Assembly (NCBI RefSeq): GCF_001039355.2
Contig: NW_019774192.1
Span: 187,523-251,522, forward strand
Reading direction: 5' to 3'
Length of the DNA: 64,000 bases
DNA from: Lingula anatina
Lineage: Eukaryota; Brachiopoda; Lingulata; Lingulida; Lingulidae
The notes under the pieces are model-generated. The model did no database searches and was not told the DNA's origin. It saw nothing but the letters and a program-made list of their open reading frames with translations. This document shows positions 35,703 through 48,580 of the stretch, one piece after another. Numbering within the stretch: the stretch's first letter is position 1; the number at the start of each line of letters is the position of its first letter. The translations under genes were made by a program, and so were the position numbers.

Positions 35703-35924
35703 TCGCGTAAAGCTTTGCATAAAGTGATTAATTTTTTATCTAAGATCGCGGTTATAGCAGAAGTCATAAGTCCACTCCGTTCTTTGTCTTGCATTCATTC
35801 GAGTAGTGTTTCAATCTCTATATACATGTACACGGGGTAAAACTCGTCGTGGTTTTTGCTTTTTGCTCGGAGAAATCTCTTGCCTTNGGGATAAGTGAGG
35901 CTTCGTTTCACCTAAATCTCATTT

Positions 35925-36105
35925 TAAATTCATTGTAGTTATTTTTATCATTATCATTGTTATTTTAAATATTTTATGTTGTTATTATTATTTTGACATT
36001 TCGTATGTATACTATTGTTGTACCGTACCAATAATAAAAATATCACGGTGAAATTAATTATCACTATCACTCGAATAATATAAAACAGCAGTTGTTGATG
36101 GCTTA
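35925..36105. repeat. Dispersed 180-bp repeat (copy 1)
   Basis: Shares most of its length with 37360-37540, for example atactattgttgtaccgtacca and tatcactatcac. Simple (TTA)n-rich left part. Probably a transposon fragment. Confidence 0.7.
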
Positions 36106-37132
36106 CTTGCGGCAAATGTTATCAGTTTGATGATCAAGAGCAAATTTTAGTCTCAAAATGCAGTTCATGATGTAATTATAAAGTGAATAAATATTTTGAA
36201 TGTAATTTAAAAATTACTAAATTATTAAATTATTAAAATATGAAAAGGATTTATGAGCCTTATAAATTATAATTTAGATGCTTTTGAATACTTTCTTTTC
36301 AAATGTGGTTAGATTTGACGGAATACTTCATGTACACAGTGTTATAAGATACCACGTTTTTATTTGCTTACAATAAAAGTTAAAACAACAGTGTTAGCAG
36401 TTTTTAATCGTCCTGAAATCCGAAAAATCTCAAAACTAAATGGGTTTAACAAAGAACTAGCTATGTGCTTTCCGTCACAGGACCGGAGCTCTTGAAATAA
36501 AGTACATTATTCATAGAAGTTAAACTCACGGATATATGCGAGAACATGTGAAAATAACAGCTTCAATAAACTCCAACGAGATAAAATACGCACTATCATG
36601 TGAGTGAGTAATGTTTCTCCACCACCCACCCCATAGCAAATATACGCGTCACTCTCGAAATCACTGTCTAGAATGAAACATCATATCGACCTTTACACCT
36701 GGTTTCCACATCCAACCAGAACTGAAACATGTTTGGATATAATGTCCCATGAAGTGGTAAATATCCCGTAGTCGCCTGAGGGGCCTTATTTTTTAACCAA
36801 TGAGAGTCACCTTCTATCATGAAGTACATGTAGTAACGCTTATACTATGAAGTGGTAATATACTATGAAGTATCTTAACACATGTTTTTATTTGATTTCA
36901 ATAAAACAACAATTTTAGCACTTGCCTCTCACTGTGAAATACAGTTTGGTTGTTGTTGTTATAAAATGGCGAGTATGAAGAGAGAATAGAAAAAATCAAG
37001 AGGGCGTCGCTCCAACGTCATGCAGTGTCGTCACCTGTTAAGTTAAAGGGAAATTTGGTGCATTACCGGAAGTCGCCCTCATACATGGAGACATCTAGCT
37101 TCCACCGTGCGTTCAGTTGGTAAACTAAGGCT
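36106..37132. other. Spacer upstream of ST1
   Basis: AT-rich, with several copies of atgaagtggtaat-type strings at 36750-36870. No exon or RNA gene recognised. It should include the ST1 promoter. Confidence 0.4.
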
Positions 37133-39133
37133 ATGAATGAGAACAGCCAGGCGAGTGTTATCGCCCGGATAGGAGCCACTGTATTTCTGGTTACATTTAT
37201 ATGTGCTGGTCTCTTCACTTTGAAGTGTACAACTCGAACGATCCAATGGACGTATACATCAGAACCAAGTGAGTTTCCACGTAGGTGATCATTTTAGGGG
37301 GGGGGGGGGGGACAAGAATACAAAATGATTCGCGTCACTGTGCGAAATACTCAAGTCTCATATTAAATTCATTAGTATTGTTATTATCATTATCATTGTT
37401 ATTTTGAAATAGTATTATATTAATGTTATTTTTATTATGACATTTCGTATATATACTATTGTTGTACCGTACCAATGACAAAAATGTCAGGGTGAAATAA
37501 ACTATCACTATCACTTGAATAATATAAAGCAGCAGAGTAGGATAGTGTCACTATATGTATATTCAGTCTTCTGTCGTGTGGTCAGTTATATACTACGTGT
37601 GTGTTAGGAGGAAAAAGGGGTGTGCCTTAGAAGCTAAAGGGGGAGATAATTCCCGCTGTACAGTCCCCATAAATCCTTCATCGATGATTGGATGGTGTTT
37701 TTGGCTATTTGTAACCCCCAGCGGTTTGTTGATGCAAGTGCCAGAAAATAAGATTGTTAGTTTGATTTCCCCACTGTGTACCTGGAAAATCTATCGCAAA
37801 CCCCTGGGAGAGGCAAATAATACGGTGTCCCAATTAAACATTAAGGCTCCTCATCTTTCTCAACCTTTATATTACATGCCAAGTTAATGGTTTACCTAAA
37901 ATGCATGAAGCGTTGAAAATCACTGGAATGTGAAGTTTAATAGACTTGAAATGTCTTTCACTTGAATTTGTTCTAAATGTGCCCGAAAGAGTGCCCAGTA
38001 CTATGTTAATTAAATGAAGGTCTTCTACAGAGAGGACACACGGCCTTTTCATTAAAAATTACTTCCTTTTTTATTATAATTCTTTTCGGTTTAATCACAT
38101 TGTTTTGGGTATCACATAAAAGAAGAATATTTTCAGCTAAATTTGTCTTACATGTGCGTGTGTAATTTTAAATAAAACGGCAGTACACAACCACGCTTGT
38201 ATAATGACACCATTTCTAAGCTGGGAGGTGGAAAGCGCATGTATAAAAAAAAGCTTAAAAGGTTTTCGAAAATGGTTCAGGCGTTATCATATTGGATTGA
38301 AATAATAATAATAATAATAATAATGATAATTGGTAAAAATAATGAGAATATCAAAATTGCTGTTTCTTACAATAAAGTTACGTAGCATAAGATCCACATA
38401 AATATCCGGTCATCCCAGAAAAAAAAGTACCGGTAAAAAAGTGCACGGATACACTAGACAGTTTTTTCTTGTTTAAGTTAAATGATAAACGTGCGGTAGA
38501 TTTTCAGCTAATAATAAAAATACTTACGCTTTGACAATTTCGAGTCTCTACTTCTGTTTTTGTCTTGAGCAAAAATGTTCATTAGCTTGGTAGTTGGATC
38601 ATAAATAATAATTAACAAACACAAGCGGAAAAAACTTTCATACTGTTAGCTTACGAGCAACCTGGACGTAAGTTTATCAGACTGATGTGAGCAGATGTTG
38701 CCACTCACTGACCGCTGGATCTTTTTTTTTTCTTCTAGATGTTCAAATCACCCCGGCCAAACAAGTGATTCTTTTAACTCATGGCAGATCTGGTTCGTCA
38801 TGGTTGGGAGAGCTCCTGAACTACAACCCTAATGCCTTATACTACTTTGAGCCTCTGCACGCTCTTAAAGAAGATATCCAAAGAAGGAGACAGTTCCTAT
38901 ACACAACAGGGAAAACAGAGTGAGCAGTTATCGATAGTTCCCTGTTTCCCCAAGAACTGATGTCAGATTTGAGCTGTAAACATAGCGACCTCATTTTTTT
39001 CACTGGATAAGTCTATAGTGTTTCTGCAGAAGTCGGTGGATAATGACTTTTCTTTGTCTCTCTCTCTCTCTTTTTTTAAATTAATTAATTAATTTATTAA
39101 TTAATTTATTTTTTATTTATTATTATTATTTTT

Positions 39134-39168
<35 letters not shown>

Positions 39169-40902
39169 TTTTTTTTTTTTTTTTTTTGAGGAATGATGAA
39201 TACCTTGGTCGCTAAGATGGGGTTAGGGGTGGGTTCGTCATTGTCTTGTGTTCAAAAATGGCCGTTGCTCTTTTCTAAAACAGACCAGCTCCCTTTACAC
39301 TGGACGGCGTCCTTTCTGCGTCCACGTAGAACGGCCCCGTTTGAGAGTAAAAATAAAGAATACTCCACGTGCCGACAACTAGCCGATCATTGAGGATTCA
39401 TTTAGCAACCAAAGTGATGCTCGTGCCTCCTTTTTTTGACCACAGCAATGCCAGTTTTATGGTCGCACAAAGGACGCAGAAGGGACGCCGTCCAGTGTAC
39501 AGGGGGTTTAAAGCATTGTAGTGAAATTGTACTTGTGCCATTATGTCATTATGTGCATTTCTGCTGTTTAGTTTATTATTATTATTTTTTTTGTGTGTGT
39601 GTGTGTGTGTGTTTGAATACATTTTTGCCGCTTTATAGGTTAGCTTGTGTAACATTTTAAAAATGTGTTTAATTTTCTATCTCACTTTTTTATTTCGTAA
39701 TATCTGGATTAATGGTTAATTAAAAAATGAATTTATCTGTAGAGCTTTATTAATTTGTCTTTAAAACCCTATGCTTACTTTTCAATTGAGTATCAGTCGG
39801 TTTATTTGTTCGTTCGAACAAACAAATATCAAAATAAAACAAACATTCTATATACATTTTTACAGACAAGCACCGGGTCCAAAAGACGCGACAGTATCAA
39901 TACGGATAACAGAAAATTTCTTGAACTGCCACTTCGAAAATGTCCCCCTCTCCGTGCTCGCTCCTGGCGGATTAAAACACAGTTGGTTTACTATAGGAGG
40001 GCGGCACCGCCAGATGTCGAGGTTTAAGTCTTGTATTTTATACGAAACCGACGACCGGCCATGCATACCGCTGTTAACATCTGCGTGCCAAAACGCCAGC
40101 ATCGTGTCATTTAAAACCATCCGAATGACTTTACGGATGACGGCGGGCATGTTGGAGAGAAACCCGGCTCTGAAAATCTTGTACTTAATACGTGATCCTA
40201 GAGGTGATTTGATTTTACCAAGTGTTCTGTTATATATATTTCATTACTTATTTATCAGACTTTTTGTATATACAGACCACGAACTTAATTTTTGAATAAA
40301 ATTTTGTTCAAAGTAATTAATTTTGTTCCGATGAAAAAAAAACTAATCGTCAAATCCTACTCGTAATGTTTACAATATCAAATTCAAAAGCTTGCATCAG
40401 ACCCTTTTTCTTTTTCTTTGTAGCTACGATGCTTTCGTCATGGAAAACATTTGAAAAGCTGAGGACCGAAACAATAGCACCCGTTGGGATAAATTTGTTT
40501 AATTTTATACGGGGATACTGCAAAAACGTAGGGGATAACGCTAACATGTATCAAGAAATGGAAACTAAGTTCCCTGGAAGAATTCTTGTCATTCGTTACG
40601 AGGATGCCATTAAAGATCCCGTGCGAAAGGCAGAAGAAGTGTATCAGTTTCTAGGACATCGTATGCCTTCAGAAGTAAGAGATTTCGTACGGGATAGCGC
40701 CTCAGCGAAAGAAGACAACGGTGTTTTTGGTACGTCACGTACGGATCCCGCTCAGACTGCGTACAAGTGGGTTCCCACCATCCCGTTGAAACTTGTGGAG
40801 CTTGTTGAGAACGAGTGCTCCCATGGAATGAAGTATTTCAACTACACGCCATATGACAAACTTAGGAGTAAATATGATGAAATTTTATCTCAACTTGAAT
40901 GA
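37133..40902 (+). CDS. ST1: Golgi carbohydrate sulfotransferase (CHST1/3/4-type)
   Basis: Four exons, 377 residues: 37133-37268, 38739-38919, 39866-40203, 40424-40902, all in phase. Type II membrane topology: short N-terminus, one hydrophobic anchor about residues 16-32, catalytic part in the Golgi lumen. Predicted to move sulfate from PAPS to a sugar hydroxyl on glycans. The 5'-phosphosulfate loop GRSGSSWLG (61-69) and the 3'-phosphate motif LIRDPRG near 213-219 are both present. The C-terminal half has the family pattern VIRYEDAIKDP, FLGHRMPSEVRD, GTSR, TAYKW and a final C-x-H-G-M-K-YF-x-Y. Closest paralogs are ST2-ST4 in this window. Acceptor sugar cannot be told from sequence. Confidence 0.87.
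37360..37540. repeat. Dispersed 180-bp repeat (copy 2)
   Basis: Second copy of the repeat at 35925-36105, in ST1 intron 1. Confidence 0.7.
39061..39187. repeat. T-rich low-complexity run
   Basis: TTTA/ATTT units and a poly-T stretch in ST1 intron 2. Confidence 0.9.
39291..39506. mobile_element. Foldback MITE in ST1 intron 2
   Basis: Left end ccctttacactggacggcgt and right end acgccgtccagtgtacaggg are inverted repeats of about 33 bases with few mismatches (continuing ccttctgcgtcc). No coding content. Confidence 0.75.
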
Positions 40903-41617
40903 AGAACAGGAGTGATCATGAGCTCTTAACAGTCCACGCTGTAGGGAAGTTTTTTATGGAAGTCGTCTCCAAGCCAGCCCCATCTCGGATCATACTCTGC
41001 GTTCAACAAATAGTAACGTATTAAGACTTTTAAGTAACGTATTAAGTGCTTTAAGAGGCAATATTTCATCGGTGATCAATGCAAAAAGTACTAGCTTTTT
41101 AATCTTTTTTTTTTTTTTGTTTGTTTGTTTGTTGTTGTTGTCTCTGTGAAAAATATTTTAATGACCCTTTATTTTAGGAGTGAATTGTTGTGCACTGGGT
41201 AAAAAGATATATTTTCTTTCTCGTCTCAAACCAAGGCCATCAGGCAACAAAAAGTTTTATCACGGCTAGTCCTGTTAAGATACATGTACTTCAGTGATAA
41301 TCGATTTTTTTAAATCTGGTTTATTTTACCCAGGTGCAATTTACTCTCTTTGCCTTTAAGGCCATTACATCTGAACTAGTAGATTCATATGAAAGCACCG
41401 TATAGATCTTTAAGAAGTAAATAAGTTACATTTTTATAGTAGATCTTCATAGATGCATCAGTATAATGCCTTATTTATTTATCTGAACTAGTACAAACGC
41501 GTTCAATCGTATTTTATTTTAAGTTACATGTTGTACATGTACATTTAATGAAGCTGTATTTCATTGATTTCATGTGCATTTCATAGATATGCAAAAACGA
41601 TATTTTCATTCGCATTT

Positions 41618-42040
41618 AATTGCGTTTTAGCGATTATAGATGTTATATGTGCAATTACCACTATAAATTATATCTATCGTACTTATTATAGAAGTGACAA
41701 AACAGTATATATTTATATGCTCAGATCGTGTTTTAGCGATGCTTTAAGTTATATGTACCTGTGCAAATGTAGACTTCATGCAAAAAGGAATATAGAATAA
41801 ATGTGATATGACTTATTTAATTTATAGATATAAATCATATAACTAAATGACATATTCGTATTAAATGTGCAAATATTGTATAATCGCGTTAAAGCGATTG
41901 TTTATGTTCTCTGTGTCATTAAAGATATGGGCTATTAGTATATTTCAAAAAAATTAAATTGTCCTGATGTGTAATATATGTGTAGCAAACCAACGTTTTC
42001 AGAGGTACATACATGTACCTGTAATCGTGATTTAGCGATT
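41618..42040. repeat. Spaced 18-bp palindromic motif, four copies
   Basis: AATTGCGTTTTAGCGATT (41618), AGATCGTGTTTTAGCGAT (41723), AATCGCGTTAAAGCGATT (41882) and AATCGTGATTTAGCGATT (42023). Spacing 105-159 bases. Each is an imperfect AATCGC/GCGATT palindrome, and some share following text (gttatatgt). Downstream of ST1. Confidence 0.65.
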
Positions 42041-42042
42041 GT

Positions 42043-42394
42043 TTAAAGGGATAATAGCTCTTCGTGTGAGGTCTATATTTCCCAATAAAAACTTTGTGAA
42101 TAACTCATAGAAATATAATATATTCTGTTTTACGACAAAAACGGCAGTTATAGCTATTATTCTGATATCTGAGCTTGGCTTCAGACCACGTGACCTCCAT
42201 TGATGGCTATACTCTGTTATAATCTCTTTTAACTTAAGAGATTTTAACAAAAGACTAAACTTTTTAGAAAAAAACCAGGGACTAACTTTGAATGTAAAAA
42301 TGGATTCATTAACCATTGGTAAGTATGGGGAAATTGTTATTTACTCCAGGAAAATTCAATTTTTGGCAAAAACGAAGAGTTATTATCCCTTTAA
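42043..42394. mobile_element. Foldback element flanked by TTAA (full-length copy)
   Basis: Bounded by TTAA at both ends (42043-42046, 42391-42394) with inverted ends agggataatagctcttcgt and acgaagagttattatccct. A deleted copy lies at 5759-6027. A TTAA target suggests piggyBac-like mobilisation, but no transposase is present. Confidence 0.75.
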
Positions 42395-43765
42395 GTTATC
42401 TGTGCAGCTGTATGCCTTAGATATATGTCAAGAAGAAATGGCACTGGGAATAAGAGGTAAAGAGAGACATACAATGTAAAAGTATATAAATTATTAGTAG
42501 TTTTAATGATTGTTATTTGGGTCAAAGAAGTAGCTTGAAAGAAAAATGGGTGTTATTATATATATATACTTCTCTTCAGCTGACGTTGAGAGCGAATTTA
42601 TCGTATTTGATTTAAGGTAATTAATTTTTGTATTTATTTATTATTAATTTAAACTTGGAACAGCTATTTTTCAAAATGTTCATTAGAGCACGTTCCTTGA
42701 ATTAAAAAATGAGGATATAAAATGACAAACAATGCAATGCAGTATGTGTTTTCATTATTTGTTTTAATATTTTTACGCAGTCCTAAAACAGATTAAAAAA
42801 AAGACACCACAGTTACTGTAGGTGTTTAAGTGGATGGTGGTGCCTCTAGAACGAGACAATTTAACAGAGAGAGAGAGAGAGAGAGAGGGATACTCACTCG
42901 TCACCAAGCGGAACACATTATTCGCATTTCTTTTTAAGAGATATATTCTCTGGGTCCATAAAACTGGCCATTACGATCAAACTACAGCTGAGCAATATAT
43001 TCCACTAACCTCAAAGTACAGAGAGAGGCGAGTGAACAATTATTTCTGCAGTATGATTCAGTTAAAAAACAGTCTTCTACACACACGTTAAATTGGTGGA
43101 TCCAATATTTTGCCTACGAAAGCTAAGACAAAATGATACAGTGTTTTGATATAAATTTAAAACTGTGGGAGAGATGAAATTTTAATTAAAAGTACAAAAT
43201 GTAACGCACTATGATAGAAACCCTATTTGCTTTTGTGTCATTTCAAGTGTTTTTGTTAAGGTGGAGTGGGAAGGGAAGGGGAAAGATGGAGAGAGTGGGG
43301 AAGTAGGGGGTACTTCAGTGTTCATTACCCATCACTATTGCGCTTGATTTAGTCTTAAAGTGCAATTTTCGATCACAAATGATCTTACGCGATCTTAATC
43401 ATTGCAGCAAAAGTTTTAAAAAGGATGGCGTCTGCTTTTAAGATCAAAAACTATCTAACATCTACTGAAATGGTGAATCAACTTCCTCCCCTCACAATGG
43501 AGGGAACCTCTGCTCACAATAGGAGAACGTATGAGGGGAAACAATTGCGTAACAACTTACATGTAATTGGAAGTCAGTCCAGTAATGGTCTTACTCATGA
43601 TTTATGACCGTGTTACATTGTTTGTGATCTAAAATTACACGTTAAGACTAAATCAGACGCACTTGTGCATACCCCGGTACATTAAAATAGTAATTCCTTT
43701 CAATAAAGTGGATATGTTTCATTGAGGAGTACAACATATTTCCTGACATCACATTCAAGCGCCTG

Positions 43766-46250
43766 TCAAAGATGCAACCTCACAGTTCTATAACTCTGTG
43801 GGACATCATATTTCAGTTTTAGCTCACGGAAATCCCCATATCTATAATGTTGAATCGGCAATTTACATTCCACGTCGATCATCTCAGCAAACTTTGGCAA
43901 AATAGAGGGTATCCATTTGTAAGCAGTCCGAACTGGATCGACGCGGGATGTTCCATAGGGCCCGTTGTCAACATTGGATGAGGTGCTATTCCGAACCCAG
44001 TCTCTAACCACCGAAGGCATCGGTTGTCCAAGAAATTTGTAAACCTCTACGGCTTTGGACATTGGGTCTTGTACCATGTCTTCGTAACGAAAATCTTGAA
44101 TTCTGTCTGGGAATTCTGATTTAAGTTTGATATAAGCTCTTATATTGTCTGCCATTCTAGCACAAATGCCTTTCACTTCAGGGTGGGATCGTTGCTCTTC
44201 TGGTTGGTCCTCGAACTGTCTATAATAGGGGAACGTCTTCTCCATGGACAAGAGCATTGCTTATTCGACGAAAAATGTGAAAAAGAAAGGAAATAAGCAA
44301 CAGAAATATAATTCACTTACAAAAACGGTTCAGGGAACGGGCTGATGCACCTTATTTAGGAAGATCCCCTCCCTCTTTAACGATATAATGACATTCATTT
44401 ACTAGACAGAAACAAGCAATTTCCCATCATTGTGCTCCACAATTTGTAATAAGATAATCCTCTTCTACTTTTTAATAAATTGGATCCGCCAATGTTTTCC
44501 ATAGAATATTATACACTGTGGATAACGCGTTGTTTAAATGCTTTACGGAATACCTTGCAATTAATGTAGTGGATGCACAGCATGGCTACATCTATTGTAT
44601 GCTGGCTTCTATACCTGATTAAATCTAAATTAAATATATCGTGTCTGGGCCAGGTCATTTCACATTGAACGTCTAAACCCACATTAAAAAAAAGGTTTAG
44701 AGCGAACATGTAGCTCTTCGGCCCTGGCATTTGTTCGTTTTAATTGGCGACGCCAGATGGCTACAGTTTCCAGACAACTGACATTCAAAATATCTCTTTT
44801 CGGCGCCCAGTATAAGATTTGAACGCTAAAATATTATTGCAAGTTTCTCTCTTCATTATTGACCATACACGCCTATTTTGTTGGACTCACCTCTTGGGTC
44901 ACGCACCAAATGCAAAATTTTCAACGACGGGTTCTTTGTAAGGAGTTCTTCCGCCATTTCAATTTTCATGCGGAGAGTTTTAAAGGTGACTAAGCTGGCG
45001 TTGTGACACGCAGATAATAATAAAGGGACGCAAGAAGCGTCATCTTTGCCAGATGTGATGCATGTTTTGTAGGTTGTCAGCTGCTTATGTCTTTCCTCAT
45101 TGACAAAAGACATATGGTTCGGGGGGTCTGGGGCCAGTATTTCTAATGGTACCTCAGAAAATCTGCAGTTTATAAAACTGTCTGCAATCTGAGTGATCAT
45201 TGACAGTATGTCTTCTTTGTTTGATACGTTTCTGAAAAGAAATTATGACTTGATATGTTTAAATGATTTAAGGTCACGTAGACCATTCAAGAATCACTCA
45301 AGAATTGTTAGAAATTATACGAGATGTACTTGTACGTGCTTATATGGCCGTCCACTACCTCATGCGTTTTGAATCAATGCCGCTGTGGAGATTAAGGATG
45401 GTGAATTTCAATCATTACGATTAAAATAAGAAACTAATTACTAAAGAAAAGATTGGTAGTTTGAAATTTCCTATCGTTTATGAGTAAGGTATAAATTGGT
45501 GCTATAGGGAAAGTTGCTCTAATGTTCATGAAAAAACATTTTGTGTTGCTATATAAAGGTTTTAAGGGTATACCTTTGAACTTTTGACATGTGCTTAATA
45601 TGATCGCTATATTTTTAATGACATTTGTAAAAAGCGCTACCTAAACGTGTTACTGGGGTAGCGCAGTGTTTTGTTCTTTTCAAAATGGCGATATAACGAT
45701 TGGAATGGCTCAAAATAATAAAAAGCGTTGGGATTGTAGTCGAACAGGTGCCCGAACCACGTGGATCCTGTTCTTCCGTACGTCATCAGGATGACTTTGT
45801 CCGCAGATATGTTCTGAGAACCTGAAATAAGAAATGCTATTTAAATCAATACTACACCATGCAAGATAAAACAATGGGATGCAAAGCAATACAAGACAAT
45901 TCGACGCAACACATAGCATTGCTACATACCACAATGCAATACAATATAATACAATACAATACAATAATTTCCTCTGCACAGTAGTTGTACCAGTACTATG
46001 CCATCGGGATATATATATTTATATATATATTACCCCCTGTGATATCCTTTGGAAATTTCCCAGTGTCAGGATCGTCATGTTTCCGTCTATCGACTGTCTG
46101 ATTTCTTGATGGGGGCTGCAGGACCTTGATATTGTGACTCTTCATTGGAAGAAACGAGATAGTATTCCACCCCAATAAGCAGCTGTATATTAAAGTCAAG
46201 AGGAAGACAGATGCGAGCGCCATGAACACTGTCTTCCATTTCCATGCCAT
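43766..46250 (-). CDS. ST2: Golgi carbohydrate sulfotransferase
   Basis: Four exons, 410 residues: 46034-46250, 45641-45821, 44891-45231, 43766-44259, all in phase. N-terminus MAWKWK, hydrophobic anchor about residues 7-27, then a stem with an N-glycosylation sequon (NQT). The PAPS loop is GRTGSTWFG (88-96), so the first Ser of ST1's RSGSSW is Thr here. The 3'-phosphate motif is LVRDPR (about 241-246). C-terminal pattern: FRYEDMVQDP, FLGQPMPSVVRDW, GTSR, TAYKW. Exon lengths 181 and 341 recur exactly in ST3. Same predicted activity as ST1. Tandem partner of ST3. Confidence 0.88.
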
Positions 46251-46524
46251 ACTCGGTGTATCTACGGGTTGACCAATAAAACATAAGTGTGTAGCACTTG
46301 GAGGGTTAAAGATTCAGTGGCCGGTGGTTACTGGTATGTCCACACCATGATTGAACCAAATGCATGAAATAAATATCAATGCATGTGCATGAGCAGCATT
46401 TACTTTATATCTACTTAAAGACCAGAAGAATAGAAAGGTAAATGTGTTAAATGTCTTGATGTGGTCTAGAAGTCATAGTAATTAACACTGTTTGCTTCGC
46501 TCCAACGGCTCAGAACTGGGCTAA

Positions 46525-46792
46525 GACTGGGTTCCCATACCTACGTATACCTGTAGATAGATCTAACAGGATCGGTCCATCTCCAGAGGTTTTTTGCTAC
46601 ATTGCTTTCAGCTTAAGCGGTTTAGATGTCTGACACGCCTGCTGAAGCTGTTCAACGATAGTTTATTATCCCCTATCAGCTTCAGTAGGCGTGACAGACA
46701 ACTAAGCCGCTTAAGTTGATTGCAATTTAGTGAGAATCCCCTAGGAGATAGATCGATCCAAAACTAGTACGATTGGGTCTGAGAATGGTCCC
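46525..46792. mobile_element. Foldback MITE, family 1 (copy 3)
   Basis: Ends gactgggttcccatacc and cgattgggtctgagaatggtccc. Inner arms cttaagcggtttagatgtctgacacgcc and its near complement. Absent from the matching flank of ST3, so it inserted after the ST2/ST3 duplication or was lost there. Confidence 0.85.
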
Positions 46793-47300
46793 TAATAAAG
46801 GCGTTACAAGACACATGCTGATGTGCATGTAGTGTACAATGAGTCAACTAGCTGAAACAAAATGAGTCAACTAGCTGAAATATTCAGTAACATTAAGAAA
46901 GCCCGCAAAGATCAAATGGAGTAAGTGAAACACAAGCATAATACTCGTGCGTATATAAGCATGTGCATGTATATCTTTACTTAATGCTGTCTGTACTGAT
47001 TATGAGCGCCGTTTTTTTTTTTTTTTTTTTTTTTATTAACCGCCAATGGGAGATACAATACATAAAGATACATTTTGGGGAAGGGGTGCAGGCATTTGGT
47101 CTATGTATAATAGTTTTTTTTTGAGGGGAGGTCAAAATCAGATTGTTCAGAGAGTAGACGACAGGCCCTTCTCTTAGCGCAATGATGGTCATAAAAAAGT
47201 TTAGAAAGTTTAGTTTGTGATAATCTGTGGACCACAGAGAATACCGAGGTACCTGAACCACACATGGCCAGAAATGTGCAGCATTTACGCGATACGCGAG

Positions 47301-48580
47301 GGCGCAACAGTAGGGCTTCACGTGACTCAACTAACCAATCACAGCACAAGAATGGCATCGCACACAGACTCTGTGATAAGTGCTCAGCCCATTGTCAAGT
47401 AGTGTTGGTTCATGGTAACAAGCGTCTGATATGTGCAGAGAAGTTTATTATTATAATATATATTGTTCTTATTGTTACATTATTAAATCTAACTCTGTAT
47501 CCAAGTAGTAACTATAATGTACCAAGTCAGGTACTGATGATGTACAGAGGTCATATATTCCAGAATAAGCCATTACCACTGATTTATAACTTTCATTTTT
47601 GTTTTATATGTTATTCATGAAAGAGTTCATGAAAGATTATTTTAATTTGTTAAATCGTGATCTTATTCTTTTTATATTCAAATAATTGAATACTGTGGGT
47701 AAAATTGGTCTTCCACTTCTTATTTGCATTTTTCCTTTACTACAAGATTATTTTGGAACAGTTGCAGCATTAAAAATTTAAATAAATAGCAATCTGAAAG
47801 AAGAATTTTGCATAATTATTAAATGATGATAGGAATTTTGGATTAAGAGATTAGTTAAATACTGAGTAGTGATATGGTCAGTCAATTTATGTAGAATCTG
47901 ATAATATGATTGAAAATACTGATTGAATTCTTGGCCTTGCACTGGGCAGTTTTACATTTGTGCCAAGTGCTATTTTTGGACTCCATTGTACAGTGGTAAA
48001 AAATCTTCAATTGCCATGAATTTTTTTAATCAGACTCTGTATGTTACTGCTATCAGCTGGTGCTATCGGCAACGAATTAATTTCCCTTTGTTTCTGAGTG
48101 AATCTACCGTCTAAAATCACTATAACTGAAAATATTTGCGTTTTGCTGAGGGTAGTCTAGGCAATATACGGCAAACTTCTTAGTTCGTGTGTACAACAGA
48201 ATTTTTTTAAAAACCCTAGCGATATTTGGTCAGGAGTTGCTTGAAGCATAGCACAGCGTTGCTGTCTATCGGCATCAGGCCGTTAGTTTGTCAATTCTCA
48301 CGAATTACCTACGAATCGCGAACCCATTCATTTTCCTATGGCAATCTGGCATTAAAAATGCACGCATGCGCAGTGGGCTAGGCGTGACGTAATGTCACGT
48401 CACGTCACGTGACGTCAGTGCATTTCTGGGAATGTGAATCATCTCTACACAAGAGCTAGCAACCTGTACGTATTGGACATATAATTTGTTCTACCTCGAT
48501 AAATACAGCTTGCGTGTTTTAAATAAGCCAAATTTAGTTACGTGTTAATGACATGGGTTTATGGATGTCGTTGCCATATT
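47301..48580. other. Spacer between ST2 and ST3
   Basis: No gene recognised. It holds a CRE-like TGACGT array at 48364-48420, which is noted separately. Confidence 0.45.
48364..48420. promoter_or_regulatory. CRE-like TGACGT/ACGTCA array with NRF1-like site
   Basis: gcatgcgcag (NRF1-like) at 48364 is followed within 50 bases by TGACGTAA, TGTCACGTCACGTCACGTG and TGACGTCA. Such dense clusters usually mark promoters or enhancers. No first exon could be assigned. Confidence 0.45.

Larger units (their letters stand above)
42650..47300. repeat. Segmental tandem duplication, unit with ST2
   Basis: Flanking as well as coding sequence matches the unit at 48580-52560: the 3' flank (ggtgatgcctctagaacgagac type), all exons, introns around exons, and the 5' flank (gttgaccaataa, gtcgaaatcagattgttca type). 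Confidence 0.75.

Noticed and set aside
35555-35794. Minus-strand frame of 79 codons in the duplicated region
   Set aside because: It has a near copy at 34582-34821 only because of the duplication. No recognisable domain, and it may be more retroelement debris.
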